Notes: generated by a model from the letters alone, not told the origin. Numbered from the stretch's first letter, positions 11,032 to 20,398 are shown. The stretch is 64,000 bases of DNA from Ichthyophis bannanicus (GCA_033557465.1 CM066034.1:985591637-985655636); one strand, 5' to 3'. Translations and numbers: made by a program.

Positions 11032-11844
11032 GTCGGCGGCTCTCTTTAATGCCGGCCTGCTGCTCCTCCCCCTCCCACAGCCCCGGTTGGGCCGGAGTTG
11101 CTGCTCGGGAGGGCCGGATGGCCGGGCGGCGTTTCAGGTCCCGATCAGGGGATGAAGCTGGAGCCTTTGATTTTCCCGCCGTCGGCGGCTCTCTTTAATG
11201 CCGGCCTGCTGCTCCTCCCCCTCCCACAGCCCCGGTTGGGCCGGAGTTGCTGCTCGGGAGGGCCGGATGGCCGGGCGGCGTTTCAGGTCCCGATCAGGGG
11301 ATGAAGCTGGAGCCTTTGATTTTCCCGCCGTCGGCGGCTCTCTTTAATGCCGGCCTGCTGCTCCTCCCCCTCCCACAGCCCCGGTTGGGCCGGAGTTGCT
11401 GCTCGGGAGGGCCGGATGGCCGGGCGGCGTTTCAGGTCCCGATCAGGGGATGAAGCTGGAGCCTTTGATTTTCCCGCCGTCGGCGGCTCTCTTTAATGCC
11501 GGCCTGCTGCTCCTCCCCCTCCCACAGCCCCGGTTGGGCCGGAGTTGCTGCTCGGGAGGGCCGGATGGCCGGGCGGCGTTTCAGGTCCCGATCAGGGGAT
11601 GAAGCTGGAGCCTTTGATTTTCCCGCCGTCGGCGGCTCTCTTTAATGCCGGCCTGCTGCTCCTCCCCCTCCCACAGCCCCGGTTGGGCCGGAGTTGCTGC
11701 TCGGGAGGGCCGGATGGCCGGGCGGCGTTTCAGGTCCCGATCAGGGGATGAAGCTGGAGCCTTTGATTTTCCCGCCGTCGGCGGCTCTCTTTAATGCCGG
11801 CCTGCTGCTCCTCCCCCTCCCACAGCCCCGGTTGGGCCGGAGTT
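11032..11844 (-). repeat. 149-bp tandem monomer array (LINE 5' end)
   Basis: Five full units start at 11032, 11181, 11330, 11479 and 11628, with a partial sixth at 11777-11844. The period is exactly 149 bp and the copies look nearly identical. Units are about two-thirds G+C, rich in CpG, and contain GCCCCGGTTGGGCC and GATCAGGGGATGAAG words. Because 149 is not a multiple of three, the short frames seen in each unit (68 codons each) are coincidental. The position upstream of a LINE ORF suggests promoter monomers. Confidence 0.9.
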
Positions 11845-12522
11845 GAAGCAAGAAGAAGCAAGATTAAAATCTCCCAACAACCAGTTTGGTTTGGAGGGGT
11901 CTGCAGGATTACAGGCTAGGTCTATGATGTCTGAGAGTTCATCTGACTGAGCACTTGGAGCCCTATAGATGAGGTTAATAGAATTGGTATTATTGGCAAT
12001 AGTTAGCGTATTCAGGTGTTGGGAACTTTTTGTTAATTCTGTCCAATAAAGTAGTGCTGTTTTAGCAAGTATGAGGACTCCGCCACCCCTTCTGTGTTCT
12101 CTATTACAGGTGTAGATTGAGAAATTAGGTGGAGTAAGGTGGTTTAGTATAACGTTGTCTGTGTCAGAGAGCCAAGTTTCAGTTACAAATAGTATATCCA
12201 GGTTGTGTTTGGCTATTAGAACTGTGATCACTGGCCATTTATTGCGGGCTGAGCGTGCATTGACGAGGGCACACCTAAGGTCTCTCTGTGTCTTAGATTT
12301 CTTGCCATTTGTGGGGGTGGTGAGCTCCAGGGATACATAGAGTAGGTGCGACTGTCTCCTATTGTGGGGATTTGGGGGTGGCTGGTGTTGGTTGTTGGGG
12401 TGATTCTTGCTTGCATTATGAATTGTCTGGATAGTGCTATGATGATTTGCAAATGCAGCAGAGTATTGGAAATTACTGGCAAGAGTATAGATAAGGGCAA
12501 GGGTGATTAAAGAGTAGGCCAT
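11845..12522 (-). pseudogene. L2-like LINE ORF, N-terminal part (split by insertion)
   Basis: ATG at 12522. The first ~24 residues are a hydrophobic, signal-peptide-like segment (MAYSLITLALIYTLAS at the start), followed by a His/Asn/Gln-rich stretch, then the endonuclease N-terminal half with N-A-R-S-A-R, VTETWLSDTD, RRGGGV and GDFNL. Coding sequence stops at 11845, where the other LINE's monomer array begins; the last ~15 codons of the apparent frame lie in that array. The continuation is at 7025-4578. Confidence 0.88.
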
Positions 12523-13196
12523 TTATATTGGATTAGTGTGTTGGCTTTGGGTGTATGGTAATGATTTGTGTTGGAGCGAATGTTTCAGGTAGGGATTAGG
12601 GTGAAGGTACAAAGTTAAAACATATGCAAATGAGTTACATGTTACAGAAGAGCACATCAGCAAATGATGAAGACTAGATTAAGAGTAAAAGACTTGAGTT
12701 AAGTTAAGGTCTTGCGTTAAAGTCCAGTTACAGGATGGCTGCTTTATTAACGTACAAATCTTAGAGTGTATTATCTCATTGTGGACTGGAGGCTGCAGGA
12801 AGGACTTACAGTTTTGGTGAGGCGAGAAGGTCTGGGATGAATGAATGCTTCGGATGGGCAGCAGAGACCGCCAGCATTTCTTCGAAGCTCTTCCACCGGT
12901 CTGCAACTATTATGTCCGGAGATGGAGGGGTGTTGTTACTGCCGAGTTTGGGTGTAGGGAGGTGCTCTCTGCTCCGTTGAGCTGTTGTGAGGCGGTATGT
13001 CAAGCGGTAGAGTGTTCGGTGAACTGACCCAGGAGTCTGGCGAACTAGGTATGGCTCAAACGGTAGATAGGACTAGTGGTGGAGCGGATTTTACGCGGCA
13101 GAGTTGCGCAGAGGTTAGGTGGTTGGGCCGTAGCCTAAGGGCTGTGCCAAAGGGCCCTCTGGCAAGACCCTCAAGCGCGGGCCCGCAAGGCGCGGG
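12523..13196 (-). promoter_or_regulatory. 5' UTR of the split L2-like LINE
   Basis: About 670 bp between the ATG at 12522 and the 141-bp monomers. No convincing ORF. The segment at 13123-13196 is GC-rich and shares words with 10966-11031 (CTAAGGGC, CAAAGGGCCCTC, CGCGGGCCCG), which supports common descent of the two 5' regions. Confidence 0.65.
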
Positions 13197-13757
13197 CGCG
13201 CCCTCTCAGCGCTTCTTAAATTTGCCGCCGACTGCCCCGATTGGGCAGTGTTCCCTGGTGGGAGTGGTCTGGTGCTGCGGCCCGCTCGATCCCTGCCGGG
13301 AGAGCTGCTGGAAAGGCCGGAGTGCTGAAGAGGACCACGCGCCCTCTCGGCGCTTCTTAAATTTGCAGCCGACAGCCCCGATTGGGCAGTGTTCCCTGGT
13401 GGGGGTGGTCTGGTGCTCCGGCCTGCTCGATCCCTGCCGGGAGAGCTGCTGGAAAGGCCGGAGTGTTGAAGAGGACCACGCGCCCTCTCAGCGCTTCTTA
13501 AATTTTCCGCCGACTGCCCCGATTGGGCAGTGTTCCCTGGTGGGGGTGGTCTGGTGCTCCGGCCCGCTCGATCCCCGCCGGGAGAGCTGCTGGAAAGGCC
13601 GGAGTGCTGAAGAGGACCACGCGCCCTCTCGGCGCTTCTTAAATTTGCCGCCGACTGCCCCGATTGGGCAGTGCTCCCTGGTGGGGGTGGTCTGGTGCTC
13701 CGGCCCACTCGATCCCCACCGGGAGAGCTGCTGGAAAGGCCGGAGTGCTGAAGAGCC
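13197..13757 (-). repeat. 141-bp tandem monomer array (LINE 5' end)
   Basis: Four units start at 13197, 13338, 13479 and 13620, with an exact 141-bp period and a few substitutions between copies; the last is slightly truncated. Each contains GCGCTTCTTAAATTT and TGCCCCGATTGGGCAG. On the element's sense (minus) strand the latter holds a CCAAT word. As 141 is a multiple of three, both strands show long repetitive frames (263 and 215 codons) that I regard as artefacts. The sequence is only weakly related to the 149-bp unit (shared GCCCCGRTTGGGC core). Confidence 0.88.
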
Positions 13758-13759
13758 CT

Positions 13760-14486
13760 CACAGCATGACAAGCTGCAAACCAAGTGAAGGGAAGATCTG
13801 CTAATAAATATTATTTGTCTCATGGTAGAAAGTCTGACAAGGCTCTGGCTCTAGAGGGAGAGTTAGACCAAGTAGTGTCTCCAGATAGTTTAGATCTATC
13901 AGAGTTCTTGGAACCTTCATTGGATATTATTTCATCTCGAGCTAATCTTTTGGTTACTTTTGTGTCTGAGACAAGAACTCTGTGTTGAAATCTTACTTTC
14001 TTAAGAAAGATATGCTGTTCTGTGGTCAGAAGATTAATGTCTTCCCAGATGTCTCCAGACATACTCACCTACGGCATAAGGCCTGCCTAAAGTTCAGGCC
14101 TCGGGCTTTGGCTCTGGGGATGACCTTTTTTTTAAAGTTTCTATATAAATATCTGGTGAGTTTTCAGGGGAAACATTGCTGCTTCTTTGATTCATTACAA
14201 CTTAAGGATTTTTTGAAGGCTAACAGAGTTTGATTTCTGTATAGGCAGATATGTATGTTCGGGTTTGAGATTTATTGGACAAGCTACTGCTTAATTTTTA
14301 TTTTTTATTTTATTGTATTTTGTTATAGTTCTCTCTTTTTCTCCACTTAATGTGGGCTATATGAATATTAGTTCATTTTTGAGTTTTCTCTTGAGTGACA
14401 AGGGAGATTTTTTGTACCCTTGTTTTAATTTCATATCTTGTAACAAATGTTTTGTATGTTACATGGAAATTTTCAATAAAAAAAAA
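13760..14486 (+). pseudogene. Tx1/L1-like LINE ORF1 C-terminal relic
   Basis: Two overlapping short frames (13785-13988 and 13982-14233, different phases) together look like the end of a Tx1/L1-type ORF1 protein, followed by a non-coding tail and an A-rich stretch (AATAAAAAAAAA near 14474). Phrases such as KINVFPDVSR, RPRALALG, FQGK and FFDSLQLKDFL fit the C-terminal nucleic-acid-binding region of these proteins as I remember it. The N-terminal half is replaced by the LINE 5' array. It is non-functional. Confidence 0.6.
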
Positions 14487-14752
14487 GTAAAAGCTGTTAG
14501 TCTGGCTGGGTTTAACAAAAGTTGGACAAGTTCCTGGAGGAAAAGTCCATAAGCCATGATTAAAGAGGACCAGAGAAATCCACCGCTTACCCTGGGATAG
14601 GCAATGTGGAATCTGTGTACCTTCTTAGGAACCTAACAGGTACTTGTGATTTGGACTGGCCACTATTAGAAACAGGATACTAGGCTTGATGGACCTTGGT
14701 TTCACTCAGTATGGCATATCTTATGTTCTTATTAGGTTCTTATATTCTTAAG
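14487..14752 (+). mobile_element. CR1 3' end fragment
   Basis: The last ~20 codons and 3' UTR of a CR1 LINE: KAVSLAGFNKSW (from AAAGCTGTTAG onward), then the family's 3' block with GGCTTGATGGACCTTGG and TATGGCATATCTTATGTTCTTA. Decayed relative to the copies at 37498 and 58145. Confidence 0.85.
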
Positions 14753-14826
14753 AGGAATAAAAGAGCTACTATTGCCCCTATAACACTTTGTAAGAATGTC
14801 TAAGGGGTATGTTTACTAAACTGCGG

Positions 14827-14960
14827 TAACGTTACATAACGCGCGTTATGTAACGTTAACGATCGTTAAGTAACGTTAATGCACGTAATGAGTCGTTAAC
14901 GATCGTTAACGTCTCATAACGCGAGTTAACGTTACTTAACGATCATAGATGTTCCGCGGC
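14827..14960. repeat. TAACG-rich nested palindromes
   Basis: Just inside the left TIR. A perfect 32-bp palindrome lies at 14827-14858, centred on GCGC. It is followed by further palindromes built from TTAACGATCGTTAA words. The block is dense in TAACG/CGTTA words and CpG. It could extrude as a cruciform or bind a transposase. It has no coding potential. Confidence 0.8.
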
Positions 14961-15451
14961 GCGGTAAAACACCGCAGAAGGTGGAGAGAGGGAGGAGAAA
15001 AGGGGTCAATGGGCAGAGTGTGGGCGGGGAGAGGCTCCATTCACACTAACGCGCTGATCTGAAGAGCTGAATCCTAACGCCATTGAAAACCTGCCGTTAG
15101 ATGCACATTCCTAATTCCAAAAGTCACTCCATACAAACATTTAATCCAAGTGGAAAATTCTTTTGCTAACGGGAGCAACTGGAAACACTGTTTTAAATGC
15201 AGCAAGTTGTACTTCATTCACACTCCAGGAGGTTTCAGACCAATGCAGCGCTCAAAACTAATGCTCACTTTTTAGAAAACCATCAGCGCATAGGTAACAT
15301 CAACAACCAGCCTAGAATTATTTTTCTTTTTAAAGTTGCTTACAAAAAAACACCAGTTCTCCACCACCAATGTATCAGAAGCTATTAAAAATTTTTAAGA
15401 AACTCTTAGCTTTTCATCTTTAGTCTCTTCTGCCTCTACGTCTCCCCCGGT

Positions 15452-15495
15452 ACCCTTGTAGCGTTTCACTCCGCATGGAGTTTCTTCAGGAGGGT
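15452..15495 (-). ncRNA. Hammerhead-ribozyme-like motif (Penelope)
   Basis: On the minus strand: a CTGAAGA core, an extra A, a 5-bp helix ACTCC/GGAGT with an ATGC loop, then GAAAC, a GC turn and CTAC. Outer ACCCT and AGGGT can pair as helix I. This matches the hammerhead order CUGANGA, helix II, GAAA, short helix III, cleavage site, although the cleavage-site bases are not ideal. It is antisense to the neighbouring Penelope ORF. Confidence 0.55.
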
Positions 15496-15613
15496 CTGAA
15501 AATGTAGAAACGATCAATAGCACTGAGCTTTAAACATCCTACCCACTGTGATTAAAAAAATGTGATTAAAAATACATTTCAACTATTAGTTCAGAATGTC
15601 AAGATCTCTTATA

Positions 15614-15694
15614 TACCATCAAAACACAAACCAGTGTCACTTACAAAAAATGCTGCTGCCCGCGTTTTCTCAATGTATTAACTGATGTTGCAAA
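15614..15694 (+). repeat. 81-bp inverted repeat, left arm (Penelope)
   Basis: The exact reverse complement of 16477-16557 over 81 bp. Together the arms bracket the GIY-YIG reading frame at 15720-16373. Inverted terminal copies are a known irregular arrangement in Penelope-like elements. The perfect identity implies recent insertion or gene conversion. Confidence 0.9.
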
Positions 15695-15719
15695 GACCAA
15701 GTCAAGAAGGACGACAGGA

Positions 15720-16373
15720 TTGGAAGATGATCATGTTAATTTAATCACCAGGTTCTCACCACTGAGCTACAAAATCCAAAAAATAGTATCAAGGCACACA
15801 CATCTTTTGCAGACCATTCCAGGTTTAGCCGATAAGACTATCCGATGTGTTTGGCAGCACAATGGTAATCTTAAAGAACAGCTTAGTCCCGCGGTCTTAC
15901 GGCCTCTCCTAAGCAGCGATAATGTTTCTAATACACGGGGACACATGAGATGTGGAGAATGTTTGATCTGTGACGTGTCGGAAGACACCACTGAGTTTAC
16001 TTATCTAGGGAAAACCTATACTTTGAAACAATTTACATCATGTAACACCACTTCAGTTATTTATACCATTAAATGCCCGTGTAGTAAACTGTATATTGGC
16101 AAAACTATTAGATCGTTCAAGACTCGGTTACTTGAACATAAAAGCCGACTGCGATGCAAGGTGCTGACAGCCCCGATTGTTCAACATTGTGTCGAGTTAC
16201 GGCATGATTTTGATCAGCTACGCTGTTTTTGTATTGACCATATTCGATTGCCGATGAGAGGTAAAACTTTAGATGAAACCCTACTATTTTTTGAACAACG
16301 ATGGATTTTTTCAGTGAATACTTTGCAACCCCATGGAATGAACTCCTCTATAGAGTGGCAAGTCTGCCTTTAA
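15720..16373 (+). pseudogene. Penelope-like element, C-terminal GIY-YIG part
   Basis: 217 codons open to the stop at 16373. It starts in the region between RT and endonuclease and lacks the RT catalytic part. It has a cysteine cluster CxxCxxC at residues 78-84 and a GIY-YIG endonuclease: IYT at 114-116, YIG at 125-127, downstream R and H, and an FFEQRWIF ending typical of these elements. The GIY-YIG nuclease cleaves target DNA in Penelope retrotransposition. The apparent start is not an ATG and the copy is 5'-truncated. The flanking 81-bp inverted repeats mark the element's limits or terminal repeats. Confidence 0.85.
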
Positions 16374-16476
16374 CATTTCAGGAGAGAGTTACTATTGGCT
16401 GACTTCACGCAATGAAAAGTAATAGCGTGGTGAATAAAGAGTAGACTGTGACTGCTAGTCCGCATGCGTGGCGTCT

Positions 16477-16557
16477 TTTGCAACATCAGTTAATACATTG
16501 AGAAAACGCGGGCAGCAGCATTTTTTGTAAGTGACACTGGTTTGTGTTTTGATGGTA
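16477..16557 (-). repeat. 81-bp inverted repeat, right arm (Penelope)
   Basis: Pairs perfectly with 15614-15694. It lies just downstream of the Penelope ORF and the GCATGCGTGGCGTCTTTT word that also occurs after the other Penelope ORFs. About 60 bp later the right TIR of the Harbinger-like element begins. Confidence 0.9.
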
Positions 16558-16642
16558 CCGCCCATGTCCTTATGTGGGTATTTCTGCCTCTACCGCGGAT
16601 CCTAACGCGAATGGCATTACCGCAGTTTAGTAAACATACCCC

Positions 16643-16902
16643 TAAGAGAGGTTTCCTATGCTACCAGTGTACCTGAAAAACTTCAGAAACTTTCCTGCCA
16701 CTTTAGATTGCAAATGCAATGCAATGTGTCCTGACCCCTGGCGACCCAGAAGCTCCTGGGTTTATGTCTATGAAAAGAACTCGATATCTGCGTTAATTCT
16801 GGGAACAAGGCAGACAGATTCTCATCCCCCATACCCACATTCAACACTTCTTGTTAGTAGGGAAGCTTCATGCTCAGGGAAAACTGGTGCCTGAGCATAT
16901 TG
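16643..16902. other. Unassigned spacer
   Basis: About 260 bp between the Harbinger-like element and the CR1/inverted-repeat arm. I see no gene or recognisable repeat here. Confidence 0.5.
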
Positions 16903-17233
16903 GACCTCACCATTCTCTGTCATCATCTCACAGGTGAAAGCATTAAATGGCAAAGAACATAAGAACATAAGATATGCCATACTGGGTCAGACTAAGGTCC
17001 ATCAAGCCCAGTATCCTGTTTCCAGCAGTGGCTAATCTATCTCATAAGTACCTAGCAGTCTCCCCAAAAGGCACAGGTTCCTCAATGCTTGTACTGGGTC
17101 AAGCAGTGATATCCTGGGTCCCTTTTAATAATGGTTTATAAACCTTTCCTCCAGGAACTTGTCCAAACCTTTTTTAAACCCAGCTACACTAACAGCTTTT
17201 ACTACATCCTCCGGTAACAAATTCCAGAGTTTG
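16903..17233. repeat. Long inverted repeat, left arm
   Basis: Near-identical (about 98% by eye, in reverse complement) to 22252-22570. Most of the arm is a CR1 3' end, but the outer ~50 bp (about 16903-16951) is not CR1 and is still shared. The arms therefore come from duplication of one locus, not two independent CR1 insertions. Confidence 0.85.
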
Positions 17234-18203
17234 ATTACACGTTGAGTGAAAAAATAGTTTCTCTTATTAGACTTAAATAGGTTACCCTGTAGCTTCATTG
17301 CATGCCCCCTAGTCTTTCTATATTCTGATGACATAAACAATTGATCTACGTTTACCTGTTCCACTCCATTCATTATAGACCTCTATTATATCTCCCCTCA
17401 GCCATCTCTTTTCTAGGTTGAAGAGCCCTAACCTTTTTAGCTTCTCTTCATAGGAGTATCCTTCCATCCCCTTTACCATTTTGGTGGCTGTTCTCTGTAT
17501 CTTTTCTAATAACACTATATCCTTTTTAAGATACAGCGACCAGAATTGCTCACAATATTCAAGGTTCGGTCGCACCATGTAACGATACAGAGGCATTATA
17601 ATATCCTTTGTTTTATTTTCCATTCCTTTCTTTATGATACCTAGCATTCTATTTGCTCTCTTGGCTGCCGCTGCACACTGGGCGGAGGGTTTTAACATGT
17701 TATCCACGATGACGCCTAAATCTTTTTCCTGGGTAGTGGTTCCTAATGTGGAACCTTGCATCGTGTAACCATAGTTTGGGTTGTTCTTTCCTAGGTGCAT
17801 AACTTTGTACTTGTCCACATTAAATTTCATCTGCCATTTGGATGCCCAGTCTTCCAATTTATCAAGATCCTCTTGCAATTTTCCACAATCCTCTTGCGTT
17901 TTAACAACTTTAAATAGTTTTGTGTCATCTGCAAATTTGATAACCTCACTCGTTATTCCCTTTTCCATGTCATTTATGAATATGTCAAAAAGCAGCGGAC
18001 CCAGCACAGATTCCTGCGGTACTCCATTATTCACCCTTTTCCACTGGAAAAATTGGCCATTTAGCCCTACTCTCTGCTTTCTATCTTTTAACCATTTCCT
18101 GATCCACAATAATACACTGCCTTCTATCCCATGACTTTTTAGTTTTGCCAAAAGTCTCTGATGAGGGACCTTGTCAAAGGCTTTCTGAAAGTCCAGATAC
18201 ACC
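16951..18203 (-). mobile_element. CR1 LINE, 3' part (split)
   Basis: A minus-strand CR1 with its terminal block (AAGAACATAAGATATGCC) at the low-coordinate end. It encodes RT from YLDFQKAFDK through [10 protein letters not shown], the EKDLGVIVD block, the YCEQFWSLYLKK stretch and the C-terminal [19 protein letters not shown]. It is interrupted at the VDI/VYLD boundary by the L2-like LINE at 18204-20207 and continues at 20208-20398. Confidence 0.9.
17125..18202 (-). pseudogene. CR1 reverse transcriptase, C-terminal part
   Basis: One frame (18202-17318) covers [36 protein letters not shown] (the usual GVPQGS has Gly to Glu), catalytic [13 protein letters not shown] and the RATKMVKG blocks. It shifts to another frame at about 17370 for the last 80 codons ending KFLEERFINHY. 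One frameshift plus the insertion make it non-functional. Confidence 0.88.
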
Positions 18204-18823
18204 AGTCTTATTGTCTTGTAGTCTCACCCAACAGTACAGACCCTTCAACCTATCGCCCGATATCCAGCCTCCCATTCCTAGCTAAAATAACTGAAAAAAT
18301 TGTACAGAGACAGCTCCAAGATCACATTGATGAACTCGCCCCACTAGATCCTCACCAGCACAGATTCCAACCAAAACATGAGGTTGAGACACTTCTCATA
18401 CAACTATTCAATAACATAATTAAAGGAATAGACAAAATAAAACAGGGCTTCTTATTAATATTTATTGACATATCAGCTGCCTTTGACACAGTCTCCCATT
18501 ACATACTATTGAAACACCTAATGGAGATTAGACTACAAGTTACCACCATTAAATGGTTTCAATTATACCTCGAAAACAGACAGCAGAAAGTAAAATCTGG
18601 TAACCTCACCTCAAAACCATTCAAAACTACTCAAGGAGTCCCGCAAGGATCATCACTGTCAGCTCTTCTTTTTAACATTTACAGTCAGCCTATATGCAAA
18701 ATATTCAACAAATACAAGATACAATACGCCATACATGCTGATGTGGCATACACCCCTATTCGACTAGACCATCATATCAAACTGCATTCAAGAAATGATG
18801 ACCTGGCTAGCCAATTTAAAGAT
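18204..18823 (+). pseudogene. L2-like RT, N-terminal part, catalytic site broken
   Basis: Encodes TYRPISSLPFLAKITEK, FIDISAAFDTVSH and GVPQGSSLSALLFNIY, but the catalytic block reads HADVAYTP where relatives have YADDVLLFTP, so the second Asp is lost. The reading frame runs into the inserted L2 tail at 18824. It continues, decayed, at about 19012-19740 (DYCNIIYQGLPK, LHWLPISS, WNVLPDK). Confidence 0.85.
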
Positions 18824-19011
18824 GTAAATAGTTTACATTGCAATCAAAGTTTACTTTCCTGAGATTCATATTTACCTTGTTATCCAAGTTATTGATCCTG
18901 TTTAATGTAACTCAGACATTGTTTTTGTACTGAAATGTTTTGTTCGATGTAAACCGCGCTGATGTTGAATAGTGCGGTATAGAAGAAATGTAAAATAAAT
19001 AAATAAATAAC
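18824..19011 (+). repeat. L2-like 3' end insertion (188 bp)
   Basis: A 5'-truncated L2-like 3' UTR with hairpin CCGCGCT (18954-18960) and AGTGCGG (18971-18977), then GTAAAATAAATAAATAAATAA. It interrupts the coding sequence of the L2-like LINE around it; coding resumes on the far side. Confidence 0.8.
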
Positions 19012-19745
19012 AACTTAAACATCAACATAAAAAAACTATCACAATCATCATCACAAGAGACTCCACATTCATTCCCCCTACTTCTATCAACATATCCAAT
19101 ACACCAATCACAATAAAAGATGAAGTCTGATACCTTGGAGTGATTCTAGATAAGCAACTCACCCTCCAACTGCATATCAACAAGATATCCAAAACAGCCT
19201 TCTTCAAACTAGCAATGCTCCAACCTCTCCTCCATAAAGAACATTTCCACATAGTATGCCAGGCCATCATTACACCTATACTAGACTACTGTAATATAAT
19301 ATACCAAGGTCTACCCAAACAAACCACCCATCCTCTACAAATAATCCAGAACACTACTGCCCGCATAATTACAAGCGCCTCAATACAAGATCACATAACT
19401 CCAATGCTTTACGACCTGCACTGGCTACCAATCTCATCATGGGCAAAATATAAGGCAGCACTCACCATCTTCAAAATTAACAACAACATGTCAGCAGAGA
19501 TACTACAGGAACTCATTGGAACCAAAACAAGCAATAGACCAGACAGAAACAGCACCCAGTCTATTCACAAGAACTAACAAATCCACATCCATGCGAGCTT
19601 TCTCTCTTGCTGCTCCTGCTATCTGGAATGTCCTCCCAGATAAACGGAAAGCAACAACAGACATAAAATAATTCCGGAAGCTACTAAAAACCATCCTATT
19701 CATCAAACAATTCAATGAAGATCACCAACTCCCAACCACTCAAAT
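19012..19745 (+). pseudogene. L2-like RT, C-terminal part
   Basis: The decayed continuation of the LINE split by 18824-19011. The 19140-19577 frame holds ILDKQLTLQLHINKISK, TPILDYCNIIYQGLPKQ and LHWLPISSW. WNVLPDK follows in another frame near 19622. Repeated copies of a short unit with ACATCACATGAACTGCCCAAAC occur downstream at about 19869-19941. Confidence 0.8.
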
Positions 19746-20207
19746 CACCCCATAAGCAAACCTCACCTAAACAAGCAAACCCACTCACCAACAACCTGAG
19801 AGCAACAAATGACCTCAATGACGTCCAGAAGATGCTAAAGACAATACTCTTCACAGAACGCTACAACGACATCACATGAACTGCCCAAACATCACATGAA
19901 CTGCCCAAACACTACAATAACATCACATGAACTGCCCAAACAAAATGTAAAAGTGCAAATGTAAATATAAATGTACAAATGTATATAATTCCTGTACAGA
20001 GCTCATAATGTATACAACACACCACTCAATCAACCTCCTCACACCACTCACACACACACGCCCCGAATTTCACTGTATGCACACACCCCCACACCCAACC
20101 ACTTGATTTGTTTGCTGTGAAATTGAACTGATTTGATTTGATTTGTTTGCTGTGTATCCACTTTGATTTCAGGATAAAGCAGTATATAAATCCTTTTAAA
20201 TAAAATA

Positions 20208-20398
20208 AATAAATATATCAACCAACTCACCTTTGTCTACCTGTTTATGCACACCTTCAAAAAAACATAACAGATTAGTAAGACAAGATCTTCCTTGTCT
20301 AAAGCCATGTTGGCTGTCTCCCATTAGGCCATGACTATCTATATGATGAGTAATTTTGTTCTTTATGATGGTTTCTACCATTTTCCCGGTACTGAAGT
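20208..20398 (-). mobile_element. CR1 LINE, upstream part (split)
   Basis: The RT fingers segment of the CR1 whose 3' part is at 16951-18203: MVETIIKNKITHHIDS, GLMGDSQHGFRQGRSCLTNLL and KQVDKGELVDI. It fits end to end with 18203 when the L2-like LINE is set aside. The 5' end is truncated at about 20398. Confidence 0.88.

Larger units (their letters stand above)
7026..11844 (-). mobile_element. Intact-looking L2-like LINE with tandem 5' monomers
   Basis: A minus-strand LINE of about 4.8 kb inserted in the endonuclease region of an older relative. From 3' to 5' it has an (ATTT)n tail (about 7029-7052), the 3' hairpin (CCGCACT 7067-7073 with AGCGCGG 7084-7090), a 3' UTR, one 1018-codon ORF (10415-7359), a roughly 600-bp unique 5' UTR, and five and a half 149-bp GC-rich monomers ending at 11844. 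The 5' end therefore looks close to full length. I see no clear target-site duplication. The organisation resembles rodent L1 with promoter monomers but in a different LINE clade. Confidence 0.85.
14804..16642. mobile_element. Harbinger-like TIR element, with internal insertion
   Basis: Bounded by matching terminal inverted repeats: GGGGTATGTTTACTAAACTG from 14804 and its reverse complement ending at 16642 (26 bp match). Both ends are flanked by TAA (14801-14803 and 16643-16645), a 3-bp target duplication as in PIF/Harbinger elements. The left 300 bp resembles the MITE at 56255-56938, for example the GGGGTCAATG and GGGGAGAGGC words. No transposase is present. A Penelope-like element occupies the middle (about 15200-16557). 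Confidence 0.75.
18204..20207 (+). mobile_element. L2-like LINE inside CR1, itself interrupted
   Basis: A plus-strand, 5'-truncated L2-like LINE of a more divergent subfamily. RT coding runs 18204-18823, is interrupted by an L2 tail (18824-19011) and resumes to about 19740, followed by a long 3' UTR and a tail ending AAATAAAATAAATAAAT at 20207. The insertion site is within CR1 RT coding sequence, between the codons for VDI and VYLD. Confidence 0.85.

Noticed and set aside
11032..11844. Possible CRISPR array or rRNA-like GC-rich tandem
   Set aside because: Units of 149 bp are contiguous with no spacers, and no cas or rRNA features exist; the context is a LINE 5' end.
13760..13790. Possible target-site duplication of the host LINE (CCCTCA..GCAT near 4353 and 13759)
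   Set aside because: The similarity is short with gaps and does not sit directly at the left tail, so it may be chance.
12997..13823. Long open frames of 263 codons (plus) and 215 and 111 codons (minus)
   Set aside because: They lie almost wholly in the 141-bp tandem array. As 141 is divisible by three, the frame repeats the same ~47 codons; no domain is visible.
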